From: Ectocarpus siliculosus
Taxonomy: Eukaryota > Sar > Phaeophyceae > Ectocarpales > Ectocarpaceae
Length of the DNA stretch: 64,000 bases
Direction of reading: 5' to 3'
Assembly (NCBI GenBank): GCA_000310025.1
Contig: FN649727.1
Location: 6,018,547 to 6,082,546 of the forward strand
Of this stretch, positions 23,463 through 35,385 are shown one piece after another. Every line of letters starts with the position of its first letter. Within the stretch, counting starts at the first letter, position 1. A program made the position numbers and the translations under genes. The notes under the pieces were generated by a model. The model was not told where the DNA came from and searched no databases. It saw nothing but the letters and a program-made list of their open reading frames with translations.

Positions 23463-26400
23463 ATGGTGGACGAAGGTACTCATCTGCCGGCACCTCTCCA
23501 GACTCGCCCTCCTCGTCAGCAACGCTTCCGGCCGGCGGCGTTGCTGACTGCCTTATACCTGGGCACTCTATTGTTCTTGCTCTGCGAGCATGTTGCTCAA
23601 CCAGTTTCAGCTGTGAACCTGCGATCTTCGCAAATTTCACAAGCGGCGGCGGAGGGGCCATCCGCCGAGAACGGGGCAGCAGGAAACAAGCAGTGGGTTC
23701 TCAGACGGCTCATTGTACCCGAGGAGCGCCTTCGCAACCAAAGGGTTAAGGGCACCGGCAGCAGTAGCGTATCACCGGACGTCGGCGAGTGCATCTTGCT
23801 CTTTGGAGCGTTTTGCAACGGTGAGCGACAGCGCGCACCTAAATGTACACTCAGTCATCACACACAGCAGTAGGCAGAAGGAATGCACACCTGCAATATC
23901 TTTTGAAAATTGATCTGAAACCTTTGTACGGCTTTGAAAACACCATATCGAGCACCTGCTGAGGCGCGATTGGTTCTCTCGTGGCCCGTTGTCCTGCTCG
24001 AGACGTGACAAACACCGACGCTGGGAGAGGCGCATCCGACAGTTGACTCTTCATGGGAGTGGCTTTCGTCTTACCCCCACTGCTGTACGTCCTTGGCGAT
24101 ACACTCTGTCGTGTTCGTGACATACTGAAAGAAGAATTACATATTTCAGACTGTGTAGACTGCGTAGTCTATGTATATATGAATGCGGCCGTTTCGCACC
24201 TACCTCTACTTACCTCCACTCCCTGTAGGCAACATGGGCGACGTGATCCAGCCGATGGCGATGGAGCACCTTCTCGCTTCCGTCGCCCCGGACCAGTGTT
24301 TTTGGTACGCCCACCCCGGGGTAGAGGGCGTTGACCAAGGAGACCGCATTGGAGAGTTCTTCAGCGATAACATCAGCGGTGACTCGTCGCGGTTAATCCA
24401 CCTTACACCTGACCACGCGGAAAAGGTAGAGACAACTCTTCACGTGCTGTCCTTCGCACCTGTTGTTCTTCGTAGCCTCGTGTTCTGTTGTGCTGTGAAT
24501 TTGATGCCAAAATGACTAGCCACCGCAACACCCGCGGGTGGTCTGCAGTTCGGTGAGCACCACGACACCCACCCGCAGGTTTGTGTGCTGGAGTTTAAAG
24601 AAAACATTGACAAGCAGTTCGCAGATAATAAATCGCGGGAGGCTTGTACTGACGACAATACGATACCATATAACCCTCGTACCAACCAATGCACCAGGTT
24701 AACGTGTTCAAGGCCCTCATCATCGGCGGTGGCGGAATATTTGCGGCCAAGCACGCCCCCCTTGACGTGGACGCCTTTGCGGAAAGTCTCACTCTGCCGA
24801 TCGTCATCATGGGTGTCGGGGCTAACAGGTGAATGGTGCCGGCGGCACGGCAACACACGTGTGTATTTTCACCGTGAAAACACAGACCCAGCAGCGTACG
24901 ACGAACATGATATCAAGCACGTCATGCCGTACAATTCCGAAGCAATCGTGCTTGTAGACTGACTGTTGCTGGCGATCCTGCACCTGGATGGTGTCGTCAA
25001 CTCAGCAACAAGTCATCGAAGCGGGAAAAAACAATCGGAGCGGAACAATGATCGAGTAGCGAGATGGCGCCTAAGCAGCAACTCTTACCGACGTCTGGCC
25101 ACATGTTGCCCACACACGTTTCGTTGTTTCAGTCCCAGGGCGAAGAAGTATGCCACCCTCGTTGAAAAAGCCGTTTTCGTCTCCGGGCGGGACACGGATT
25201 CGATCGATGCGTTCTCCAACCTGCTGCGGAAAAGCAAGGGCCCCGTGGTACAGCCAGAAGATGTCGCTCTGGTGAGGGATCCGGTCTTGAGTGACAAGAT
25301 GTTGACCGACACGAAGGGAACGTGCTGGAAGCAGAGCGAAGGTATGCGGCGTGTTTGATGTGTCTCCGATGGTGGTTGGGGAAGCCCATCCATGTAGTCA
25401 CCCGTGTAGTTGGACGCGGATATGGATAGGGGGTCGGGAGGGGGGGCATAAGCGCAACACACGGCGGGCGACAACGAAACATGACCGAACAACGAAATTG
25501 TGCTGTGTCGTATGTACATGCGTTTGAGGCGGAGAAGAAGCTTCACCGGTAGTTTGCGAAATAGCATTCAGCCCTGTACGCGATAAACCGGTGTTCATCT
25601 TCCCTGCCTTTTCCCCCCTTCTTGTGCGCGCATTGCTCCAGGAGAGCACGAGCAGCCGCTTTGCTTCATCTTGCCGGCCTCCAACACAGCGCCCACCATC
25701 GAAATGCACAAGCACTTGTTGGCTCGCGTCGTGAGGCCGGGGGACGTTTTCGTCAACGTGTTCCCGAAGCACCAGGACGAGATCCTCGAGCAGCACGACT
25801 ACCCCGGCGAGGTCCTGCAAATCCTCGATCCTGCGGAATTTACGCAACGGCTCTGCTCCTGCCGCGCCATAGTCTCGACCAGGTTTCACGGAGTAATCCT
25901 CGGCCTCCACATGGGGGTCCCCACGTTCGGCGCCTCCGACATGTCGTACGGGAACAAAGTCCCGGGTGTCTTGATCGACACCATGCGCCTACCCGAACAG
26001 TACCTCGTCATCAATGAGATACTCACTCGTGAGGACCTGGATCAGGAGGTCGGCATCATTAGAGGGCTGTACGCGAGTCACGGCCGTCGCACGTCCATCC
26101 ACGCCCGGCTGTCCGAGCTATCAGATGACTTCGAATCCCACGCAGAACATGTGCTCTTCCATGTCCTTGGCGTCGAGAAGCAGGAAAGCCTGAAGAAACA
26201 GGTGCAGCATCGGGCGGAAGACTTCTTTTCTGAAGCTGAGATTACAGCCTTTCTGCCGGCGGCCTCCGCGATTGGAGGCAACACCGCGTCTGAACGGCGT
26301 TCCGGCTCGAGCGTTCTGCCGAAAAATGACGGTAGCGAGGATGCGGCAGTCATCGCCGGTAGAGCCGTGGTTGTCAAGGCCACCAGTGATATCTCTCCCG

Positions 26401-28334
26401 AACTAGACACCAAGAAGGAAGAGAAGAAGAAGAAAAAGAAGTCGGAGAAGAAACCGGTAACGACTGAGGAGGCCGAGACAGAGGAGGAGAAAAAGCGAAC
26501 CGCCGCGGCGATCTCACAGGAATCTCTACCAATGATAGAGCGCGTGGGTGGGACTACGGCTGACCACGCCGCCTCTGGCACGACACGGATCGCCTTGAAA
26601 CCGTCGATCTCTCGTACGTCTGATGTTATTCAACGTTCATCGGCTGCCAAAACCGACGGCCACACTCGTGCTACCACCCCAAAGACCTCGACGTCCGCAA
26701 AGACCAAGGAGAAACTAGTCGATGTTACCGACGTGAAGGCCAAGGAGGCGACGGAGAGCGTTCCGCTCGCGGCCTTACTGCTTGCAAACAGCGGCGTTTT
26801 TCGTCGGTCCGTAGAAGAAGAGGCTGGGCCGGAAACGGACGGCTCTAGGGCGTCGGTAGGAACAGACGATCCTTCAGCCGCTGAGCCTCTGAAACCAAGC
26901 GACATGATAGTCAAGAAGGGCGTGGTTGCCGACGGGCAGCAGCAGAAGAGGAGCAGGAATGAAGGAACCGCTGCAACAACAATCAGTGTTGACGGGTACC
27001 ATCGGCGCCGGGAACCCCGAACGATGGAACGAACCGCCACGACCTCAGAAACATCCGTGCCGGACATGGAAAGCGCTACCGACAACGGTGCACCGGCAGC
27101 GGAGGGAGCGTCCACGAATGACGCGATCGGAGGCGTCCTGATCGACGACGACTACATGGCTGCCACGTTGCTGCTCGGGGTAGTTGTCGGGCTGGCCTTC
27201 TTGCCGTCCGGAGGTACCGCTCGGAAGGCGTCCCACGACGGCCTCTTCGTTGGCGGTGCCGTCGCGGAGAGCGGGCGGGGCACGGCCTCCCGCGCGCCTT
27301 GCGATGGAGACTCGCTCACAAGCGGCGGGTCTGAGCTTTGCGTGTGGCCCACGCGCTCGGCCGGTTCGGCGAGCGGGATCGCCGCCACGCCTTCCAGGAT
27401 GCTCTTCATGCTCAACTTCGCGGGGTGGGTGTCTCTCGCCATCGGCTTCAGCGGCTACGGCAAGGCTTACCTCCGCGACACGCGCGACCCCGTGGGCCTC
27501 CTCGTTCTGCAGGGTGCGGTAGGTGTGGTGGTGCTGTGCTCTCTCGGACGCGTGGGAATCCTGGATCTTAGTGCGGGCAAAGGCATGACCCCGTCCGCCG
27601 CCCGCCACGCCGGGCTGGCTGCCCTCTTGCACACCGGGCAGGCGCTTCTGACCAACTTCGCCGTGTTCTCGGGCGGGGTAGCCATGACCAACGGGCTGAA
27701 GGCCATGGAGCCGGTCGCCGCGGCCGTTTTTTCGTACTTCCTGCTCGGCAAGAAGTGCTCCGCCCCGCGCGTGGTTGCACTAGCCACGATCGTGGCGGGC
27801 ATTTCCTTGCTGACCTCCAAAGACAACAATAATACCGGCAGCAGCAGCGACAACGACTACGTCCTTGTCTCGGCGGTCTTCACTATGGCGGCCGTGTGTG
27901 TCAACGCCCTCCGGAACGTCGTGATCAAGAAGGGCGACCCAATCCCTCCACACCACTCCCTCCTCGCCTGCAGCGGGGCCGCGACGGTCGTCGGTGTCGG
28001 CCTTATGTTGCTCAGGTCTGGGCTGCTTGCCTTGGGCGATCACGACCAGGAGAACGGCCAGTCTATCAACTCGGGGCGTGATCCCGGCGCTGGCTGGTTC
28101 CGGATGGGCGGGGTGAACGCCGCCCTCTGCTTCGTCGGCTACAACCTGGCCTCGTTCAACCTTCTGGTCCGCCTCAGCCCCGTCGGACACGCCGTGGGCA
28201 ACTCCTGCAAGCGAATGCTCGTGTTCGCAACCGGCCTCCTGTTCCTGGGCGAGGTGATGACCGTTCGCCAGCTGGGCGGCACAGCGGTGGCCCTCTTCGG
28301 AGTGCTGGCGTACAACATCGCGGGCACCTGGTAA
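23463..28334 (+). CDS. polysaccharide pyruvyl transferase fused to a triose-phosphate/PEP translocator-like domain
   Basis: Five exons join in phase to 1195 aa: 23463-23820, 24229-24425, 24698-24828, 25133-25341, 25642-28334. The N-terminus has one hydrophobic segment (about residues 25-45), a signal anchor or signal peptide. The pyruvyl transferase domain (about 105-430) shows GNMGD (120-124), ALIIGGGGIF (loop at 195-198), and VSTRFHG with H381 at the expected catalytic position. A long charged linker rich in Lys and Glu runs to about 795. One helix (about 805-822, ATLLLGVVVGLAFL) precedes a ten-helix translocator domain from about 885, with GLKAMEP (K985) and GNSCKRM (K1155, R1156), hallmarks of plant TPT/PPT carriers. 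Pyruvyl transferases use PEP as donor, and PPT-type carriers move PEP. A Golgi PEP importer joined to its consumer is inferred. The whole C-terminal 897 codons sit in one exon. Confidence 0.88.
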
Positions 28335-28630
28335 TACCCCTCCGCCGCCATGGATACGTCGTGTCCGGGTAGCCAGCAAGGGGGTCGCATCATTTGGAAA
28401 GTGAGTGGCGTTGTACGTTCTAGTCACCGTCTCATCGGACTACCGTGAGACTTGGCGTGGGCGACAGCAGTCGCGTTTCACTTGGGCTGCAGCTCCTCTA
28501 GGATGGTTTTGGGCATGTAGTGGTCGTGATCGTGTGGATAGCAGCATATCCGAGCTGGCGCTCAGCGTACGTCAAATGGGATATAGATTCACCACCCGGG
28601 GCTAACTCTAGTAGGGAGGGGGGGGGGGGG
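28335..28630 (+). other. 3' flank of the plus-strand fusion gene (clean copy)
   Basis: This sequence starts at the fusion gene stop codon. It reappears in a G-rich, error-laden form at 29102-29395 on the other side of the gap, so it is best read as the true copy of a stretch assembled twice. Confidence 0.75.
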
Positions 28631-29001
28631 GGGACTCATAGTCCTGCATGCCGTAATCCTTTGACCATTGACCTCCCATCCCTACAAAGCCCGGACGGAA
28701 CACGTAGGGAGGGGGGGGGGGGGGGACCCCTAATCCTGGATTGCCTAATCCTTTAAACCTTTGCCCCCCCTCCCCACCAAACCCGGGAGGGACCCCCCCG
28801 GGTTTCCCCCGGACCGGGTCTCCCATTACCCAAGGCGAAACGCCCCGGGGGAATTTGGGGGGCCCCAGAAAGGGGGGCCGCCTCCCGCTTAAGGGGGTCG
28901 GGCTCCTGGGGTTTCTTCCCTTGGGACCGGAGAAACCCACCCATGAACTAATTTTTTTTTTGGGGGCTACCCCTTCCCAAAAAAGTTTAAACCCCTGGGA
29001 A
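28615..29001. repeat. poly-G tandem unit and low-quality contig end
   Basis: Poly-G runs alternate with a unit carrying catgccgta and cctacaaagcc. From about 28740 the sequence is a noisy version of 29560-29750, full of homopolymer changes to G or C, and it stops at the gap. This pattern is typical of a decaying read end rather than of biology. Confidence 0.7.
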
Positions 29002-29101
29002 NNNNNNNNNNNNNNNNNNNNNNNNNNNNNNNNNNNNNNNNNNNNNNNNNNNNNNNNNNNNNNNNNNNNNNNNNNNNNNNNNNNNNNNNNNNNNNNNNNN
29101 N
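29002..29101. other. assembly gap (100 N)
   Basis: Exactly 100 N, which is a placeholder size. The flanks duplicate each other, so the real gap size may be zero or negative. Confidence 1.
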
Positions 29102-29395
29102 CTCCGCCCCCATGGATACGTCGGTTCCGGGTACCCAGCAAGGGGGTGGCTTCATTTGAAAAGGGAGTGGCGTTGTACGTTTTAGTCCCCTTTTCTCGGG
29201 ACTCCCGTGAGACTGGGCGGGGGGGACAGCAGTGGCGTTTCATTTGGGGGGCAGTTCCTTTGGGATGGTTTGGGGCATGTAGTGGTGGAGATCGAGAGAA
29301 AGGCAGAATTTCGGGGAGGGCGGTGAGCGTCAAGCAAACGGAAGAGAAATTCCCCCCCCGGGGCTAACTTTAGTAGGAGGGGGGGGGGGGGGTGT
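29102..29395 (+). other. noisy second copy of 28342-28630
   Basis: The order of landmarks is the same as after the fusion gene stop: atggatacgtcg, gtggcgttgtacgtt, gacagcag, ggcatgtagtgg, ggggctaact, then poly-G. Differences are mostly substitutions to G or T. It is probably a low-quality contig start covering the same locus. Confidence 0.75.
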
Positions 29396-29486
29396 AATCA
29401 TAGTCGTGCATGCCGTAGTTGTTTGACCATGGCCCTCGCATCCCTACAAAGCCGGGATGGAGCACGTAGGGAGGGGGGGGGGGGTG
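29396..29486. repeat. tandem unit of about 90 bp with embedded poly-G
   Basis: The unit runs from a catagtcgtgcatgccgtag start through catccctacaaagccggga to a poly-G run, then begins again at about 29487. Related units occur at about 28633-28712. It adjoins the dispersed repeat. Confidence 0.8.
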
Positions 29487-29770
29487 TACTCATAGTCGTG
29501 CATGCCGTAGTCGTTAGACCATTGACCTCGCATCCCTACAAAGCCGGGACGGAGCACGCCGGGTTCTCACCGGACCAGGCTCTCACATCACCAAGCGCGA
29601 AGCGCCGTGAGGTATTTGGCGAGTCGCATGAAGGGTGAGCTGCATCCTGCTAAGGGTGTTCGGCATCTTGTGCTTACTTCCTTGCGTACGGATGACAGCT
29701 ACGTATGACTTAGTTTATTTTCTGGTGCTTACACTTCCAGAGACAGTTGTAAGCGCTGTGTAACTGCCTC
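29485..29770 (+). repeat. dispersed repeat, copy 1
   Basis: A 286-bp stretch matching 45798-46083 in reverse orientation with only a few differences. One end abuts a poly-G run in both copies; the other ends at gtaactgcctc. There is no coding capacity. The near identity points to a recent, probably non-autonomous mobile or recombined sequence. Confidence 0.9.
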
Positions 29771-32676
29771 GAGGAAGCTTGACCATTTTAACACAACGTG
29801 GTGCGATCATCCCCCGTTGCGCGGAGTGAGGTTTCTCGACCCCGCACAACATGATCTACTCGACCACCATTATGGTTACCGCCAAAAAAAAAACAGAGGT
29901 AAAAAAAAAAAAGACGGTAACCTGGTTGCCGAGTTCACGAAGTGAATTGGCTTGTTTTACAACGTCGTCGCCAATCGACGAAAACCCAATCCCGATGGCA
30001 AACACCGAGTGGAGGGAGGGGGGGGGGGTATTTTTGTATTCAAAAGTATTTTGGCCTGAAGGGCAACTCAAAGCTTTTCACATCCTGAACCATGTTGTTG
30101 TTGAGCGGGGCAACCTTACGCAGAGAATAGTATTGTATCACGCCCCACCGATTTCTTGGTGTTGCGGGAGTTGGGTGTGTCTTGATGGACAAGGTGCATG
30201 CGCGCAAGGAAGACCCCCCCTGGGGGCAATTGTAGCAGGGGGGAGGGCACCTTCATACGTGTTGATGATGTTTTAATCCCGGGACCACCTCAAAGTGTTT
30301 TTCCACATTCTGGGCCGTTCGGGGGGGGGAGGGTCCGACTCAGTGAGGTCGGGGAGGGGGGGGGGGTAGCGAAGAAAGAGACGTTGCCTACCTTATAGCT
30401 CCCCCCGCGCCTTTGTCGTGGTGGTGGTACCATTGACCCGAGTTGGGACCACAATGTCTCTTACCAGGACCACAAGGAGTCGTTGTGAGGCGGTACTCGT
30501 TGAATGATACCGACCAACGCAGGCAGACTCATGTATATATAGTCTACTGTATTACTCAACATATTTGGTAATGATAGGTGATGGTTATTTCTGGTTTGGG
30601 TTGGCTCAAAACGAATGAATTTTGTCCACCCCGGAACCTCAAGTCGCGAAAATAAAGACCAGAAACGACGGACGGCGTTTTTTGTCGATACCCGTTGTCC
30701 CCTGAAAGAGGAAATGCATTGTGAGATTTTGGCACTCAAGGTCAATTTTTCCAGATTGAAACCGAATCTCCTTAGATCTTCATAGCCGTTGGACGTCTTG
30801 GTGGTCGGCAGTTTTGGTGCTCTGTTTCGTGCTTGTCGTCGTCGTAGGTGTTTCGTGTGCGGCGCGGCAGTGCCGAGTCTCTTGGGTGGCGTCAGAAAAC
30901 CGTCCGGAGGCACTGTAGTTTCTCAGTTCGCACGTTCTTCTGGGTAGTAGCTGTGTTGATGTCGCTGTAACTTTCGTTCACCAGTAGCGTGGAACGGTAG
31001 CGGTAGTCGTTGTTTCCTCCTTCCTCCCAGCTTGCTTTTAGGTTCCCATTTGGCCACGTGATGCCTCGTCGTTGGTTGCGATTTTTTCCTACACCAAAGG
31101 CACAAGACACAAACAAAACGCGTGTCGTTTATGTATTTGTAGAACATGGGTTGTCGTGTGTTTCTTCTGTCCTAATTCGCCCGCGCCGTCTCCCAGGAAG
31201 GTCGTCAAAAACGGATTCCATGCGTCATGCAACGTGGCGGTCGCTCAGTAGTAGTAGGGGTTGTCTCGGGGGTCGTGAATTTTCGAGGCTGCACTGGCTG
31301 TAACGTAGCATTTTATCGACAGCGAGCCTGAGCAACATGAAAAAAGCTGTTGATACACCAGGCATCGTTCGCTAGTCGAGGGCAGCCCGGGGGGGAGACT
31401 GGGAATGGTACTCTGTTCAAATGAAGTTGATCAACATCGGTGAGGATACTGAAGCTTGTTGGCTTCAATCCATCAACGACAAAGTAGAGCAACCACATCG
31501 CGTACACACGCCGGAACACTCCGGCTGACAAGACACATGGCTGGTCGGCCGCATCATGTTTTTAACAACATCATCGCCGAGCTCATTGCCTGAACGGCCA
31601 TTGAGCGAGGTGCCCCCCATGGCGCGAAAATGCTTTGCACTGTTCATTTTAGTAAAAGTGCAGCTGTACATCGACAGCAGATATTTCTTTGTCGCAAGCG
31701 TTGGCTCCGACCGGGCCAGGTCAACCACACAAAAAAATTGCTCTCTTGCCGAGAAGAGCACATCCGCATAGCCGTTTGGGGAAATGCTTGCAGAGCGCCT
31801 ATCGCAGTAGGCTTCCCCTGCACTTTACCCACATCAAAAACGATCTATGCGACAAAGGCTCAAACACGTGGATGCCGCAACCACAAGAACCCGCAACTGC
31901 CAAAAAATGGTTGCTACTGCAGCCGTTTGGGCCGCGCTGGCTCGTCTCTCAAGTCAGTGCTCACGCCGCACAGTACCCCAGCAGTGGCGTACGGACCAAC
32001 GATACAACGTACCATGTTCGTGAGACAGTTTTTTCCAGTGGCACTGGCAAGAAACTAACGCTGGGCCTGCACACTACCGCGTCCGCATCCGGGGCCGCAT
32101 CAACAACAGGTTCATGCAAAAGAAGCCAGGAATATTATAAGACCACTGGCGAAAATCCTGCCTGCGTGCCTGCCGGGATGGCCAAAACTCGACACGAACG
32201 AGAACTTGTACACTCGCTGGCAGCCCAAACGCGAAAAAAAGTCAAATCAGTATGGTATCCTTGGCTAATTTTGCCTACAAGTAATTGTTCCTTAATTTAC
32301 CGATCGAGCCTCTCCCCAAAAGGAAGGAAGGCCACGCTTAGCTTCATCTTCCAGACGTCTAAACAGCTGGCTGCATTCGCAGCAGCCATACAGACTCGAG
32401 CGAGTGAGAGCCCCAACATAAACAAATCGCCGCGAGACCTCTCCCCAAATCATATGCATGGGTATGTCCAGAGCTTGGCCGAGTCTCGCTCTTGACGAAC
32501 GAAAATTCCCCTTTACGATGTATATGCTCTCATGGACCATAACCAGGAAATCTCAGCAACACAAAGCAGCGCCCTCCCCAAATGCAGTCCGACTTGGAAA
32601 GCTTCGGCACCCTAACGGTATAGCGACAGCAGCATGGCAATGGTCTCTATCTGGCTGTAGTTCTATGCATAGAGTG
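29771..32676. other. no gene recognised
   Basis: Nearly 3 kb without a recognisable domain or consistent exon chain. It contains A-rich and G-rich runs near 29.9, 30.0 and 30.36 kb. A long open frame at 31689-32495 has no family motif. The right end probably holds the RPA43 3' UTR. Confidence 0.5.
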
Positions 32677-34673
32677 CTACACCTCGGTTTTGACCTTCTT
32701 CTGGGCCTTAGCCGCCAACTTCGCGGCCTTCTTCGCCTTCTTCCTGGCAGCCTTTGCGGCCGCGGCGGCGGCCGCCGCTTCATCCTCCCCCTCCTCTGCT
32801 GCTACCGTCGCCACCGCCACTCGGCGCTTGTTGGTGTTGGTGTTGGCTACTGCAGCCTCCCCCCCTTCTTCCTCCCTCGGCTGCTCTTCCTTCTCCTCGC
32901 CCCCGTCCGCTTTCGGGAGGCCTTCGAGAGACCCCTCGATCGATATCAATCCTGCCGCCTCGTGCATCCTGCACGCGTCGATTGGAGTGGGATATGACAC
33001 GATGGCAAACAAAAGAGTGAGCAACGTCAGGTTGGTTTCAATCGAGGTATATACCCAAAGAGAACAGGAGGAGGTGGTCACCGCTGTACGGGCGACGGCT
33101 ATGCGTCAAATGATATGACGGGATTATCGACACCTGCACCCTCTTTGCCCGTCACAAAACGCGAGAGCCTGCTGGCATTGCAAAGGATGTCACAGGTGTA
33201 CGGCTTTTTTCGGATCAGGAGGCCTCCCGCGGTACAAATAAATGTCGGTGCTTCTCAGAAGATACGAGTCAAATCTCAACACTACGGGGGGGATGCTCTC
33301 ATGCACGCATCGACAGCACTTGTTGCAGGACTTACGGTGCCGTACCCCCCACCCCTCGCGCTCTTCCCTCCTTCCGGGTTTCTGCCATATTTTTCTCCAT
33401 CTCTCTCTGCCGCTCGCACAACGCACCTAGTAACGACAAACTGCATGTCGGCTCCTACAGCGATGACCTCTCCCGCTCCATGCTTGCCCCCCCGACTCCG
33501 TTGCCATTCTCGAGCGGTCATGTCGAATCTGAAACCCTCTCCCATCGATTCCGATGCCACCGACGCGTTGAATATGCCGCATACCAGCATCCCTACGTGA
33601 GTACTCGTAACCTGACGGTGAGGGGGCACAGCAGGTACAAAACAACACATAAAGTGGGTTCTAGACGATGTCCTTGCTAAACCCGCCCCACCGAGAAATG
33701 CAACGTTGTCGGCCGGCGGTGTGGCGTGTCTCGGTTCCAGTTTCGGTGCTGCATAGGTGGTGATGCAGCAACGACTACCTGGGCGTCTTGGTTTCCTTGC
33801 ATACATCGGAATGCATACGCATTTGTCGTGTATAAATAGTATACGGTCTACACTGCTTCTGTTCAAGGCGCTGCTGAGATTTTGGAGACAGAGAACATCC
33901 TTTCAACAAACAATTTGCAACTACTGCTGCTGCACCCTTACCTTGTTGACACGTCCTTGCAAAACGTGGCCAGGCCGTGGGCGGAACACCTGCGCCTTGG
34001 CCTTGACGTCGAAGTGGATGTGCGGCATTTCATCCTCAATCCGGCCTTCTCTCGCCCCGTCGCCGAACGACAGGTCCGACACCGCCAGCAACACGCCCCC
34101 CAGTGCCTCGTTGTAGCGCATGAGGAACTGGTAGATGTTGCGGCGGATGCCGGCATAGATGTCGCCGATGTCGCTCGGCAGCAGGCTCACACACATCTTG
34201 AGCTGCGGTTAACGCGGATGTGGACACACGTGATGCGCAAGGTGTGAGACTTACACATCAGTTGCTATCGCCGGGAGGACAAAGCAAGTGAAACAGGAGA
34301 CTGGCAGCCGACCCGTAGTTGCGCCGCACGGCAACGTGCGGTCTAGGTTTTGGTTTTTGCTCAGGCAACGCAACACCAGGCCCGGTGCAACAACTGCGCG
34401 CGGGACTTCCTGTAACGAGAGTTCCGATAGAAGACACTAGTGCCAATTGACATTGGCGTTCATGGGTATGCTTTGGTATCTGGTACCCTTTAGCATACCG
34501 AGAGGACGGAAGCAACTTTTACAACCAGCCAGCCACACAAGACACCGAGGCTCGCTTTGGTTGGGGCCAGAGGGACCTGACACGCCGATAGCTTTCAGCT
34601 AAATCCACACAAAGACAACAGTGCCAAGAAGAAAGCAACTCACCTCCACTTCCTCGAACGGAGAGGCCGCCAT
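32677..34673 (-). CDS. DNA-directed RNA polymerase I subunit RPA43 (RPB7/RPC25 family)
   Basis: Stalk subunit of RNA polymerase I, acting in the nucleolus in rRNA transcription initiation. Four exons join in phase to 255 aa: 34673-34644 (ten residues), 34202-33942, 33611-33427, 32968-32677. Residues 11-97 match the N-terminal tip domain of the RPB7 superfamily: DIYAGIRRNIYQFLMRYNEALGG in outline, then VLLAVSDLSFGDG, MPHIHFDVKAKAQVFRP and G.VLQGRVNK. Residues 98-160 form the OB-fold part, with STHVGMLVCGIFNAS. A highly charged tail rich in Glu, Ala and Lys ends the protein, as in RPA43 of other eukaryotes. The tail and the FNAS motif favour RPA43 over RPB7 or RPC25. It is divergently arranged with the PinX1-like gene, with 277 bp between start codons. 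Confidence 0.85.
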
Positions 34674-34950
34674 CGCTCGAAGATGAGCGAGGAACACACA
34701 GCTATGTAGAGAGAGTAGAGGGCGAGCGCTTTGCTGTCTGTCGCTAGCATGGTTCCGCCGCCATCCTTGCCGACAAAGGGTCCTCGCAGAATCATAGTGG
34801 TACAGCCTGATTCCATATGTTGGTCCCCTGCGGCGTGATTATCGCGCTCGCACTGTCACCACCAGCCAGCACGCACGGACGCACACAGCACAGACAGCCG
34901 CGGCCCCTTGCTGGCACTCCTGAGAATCCCTGCTGCCAACTGCGCCAACT
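34674..34950. promoter_or_regulatory. bidirectional promoter region of RPA43 and PinX1/GNO1
   Basis: Only 277 bp separate two divergent start codons, so 5' UTRs and promoters must be compact and probably shared. No named motif was identified. Confidence 0.6.
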
Positions 34951-35350
34951 ATGCCGCCCACAGCCCCGCGGGTCGGGGACACCCAGAACCAGGCGTGGAA
35001 AAATGACAAGAGCAAGTTCGGGCTCAAGATGATGCAGAAGATGGGGTGGACCGAGGGCAAGGGCCTCGGCAAGAACGAGGATGGTGTGTCCGAGCACGTC
35101 AAGGTGTCCAAGAAGTCCAACAACCTGGGGCTAGGAGCGACGCACGACTCGTCGGGAGCCGCGGGCTGGGCGAGCGCAGCGGTGAGCTTCAACGGGGTGC
35201 TGGAGACACTCGGGAAGGCCTACGGCGGCGGTGCGGATGTCGGCGGCAAGGCGAAGACGAAGGGCGACAAGAGGACGAAGAAGAAGCTGAAGAAGGCGGA
35301 GAAGAAGAAAAAGAAGAAGCAAACGGTGAAGGATGATGAGGATGCCGCCG

Positions 35351-35385
<35 letters not shown>

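Noticed and set aside
26078-27632. Long minus-strand frames opposite the fusion gene linker
   Set aside because: They mirror the charged, GC-rich linker and translocator exon, and have no motif or splice support.
31689-32495. Open plus-strand frame of 268 codons
   Set aside because: It does not begin with ATG, shows no domain, and lies over the probable RPA43 3' UTR. Composition looks random.
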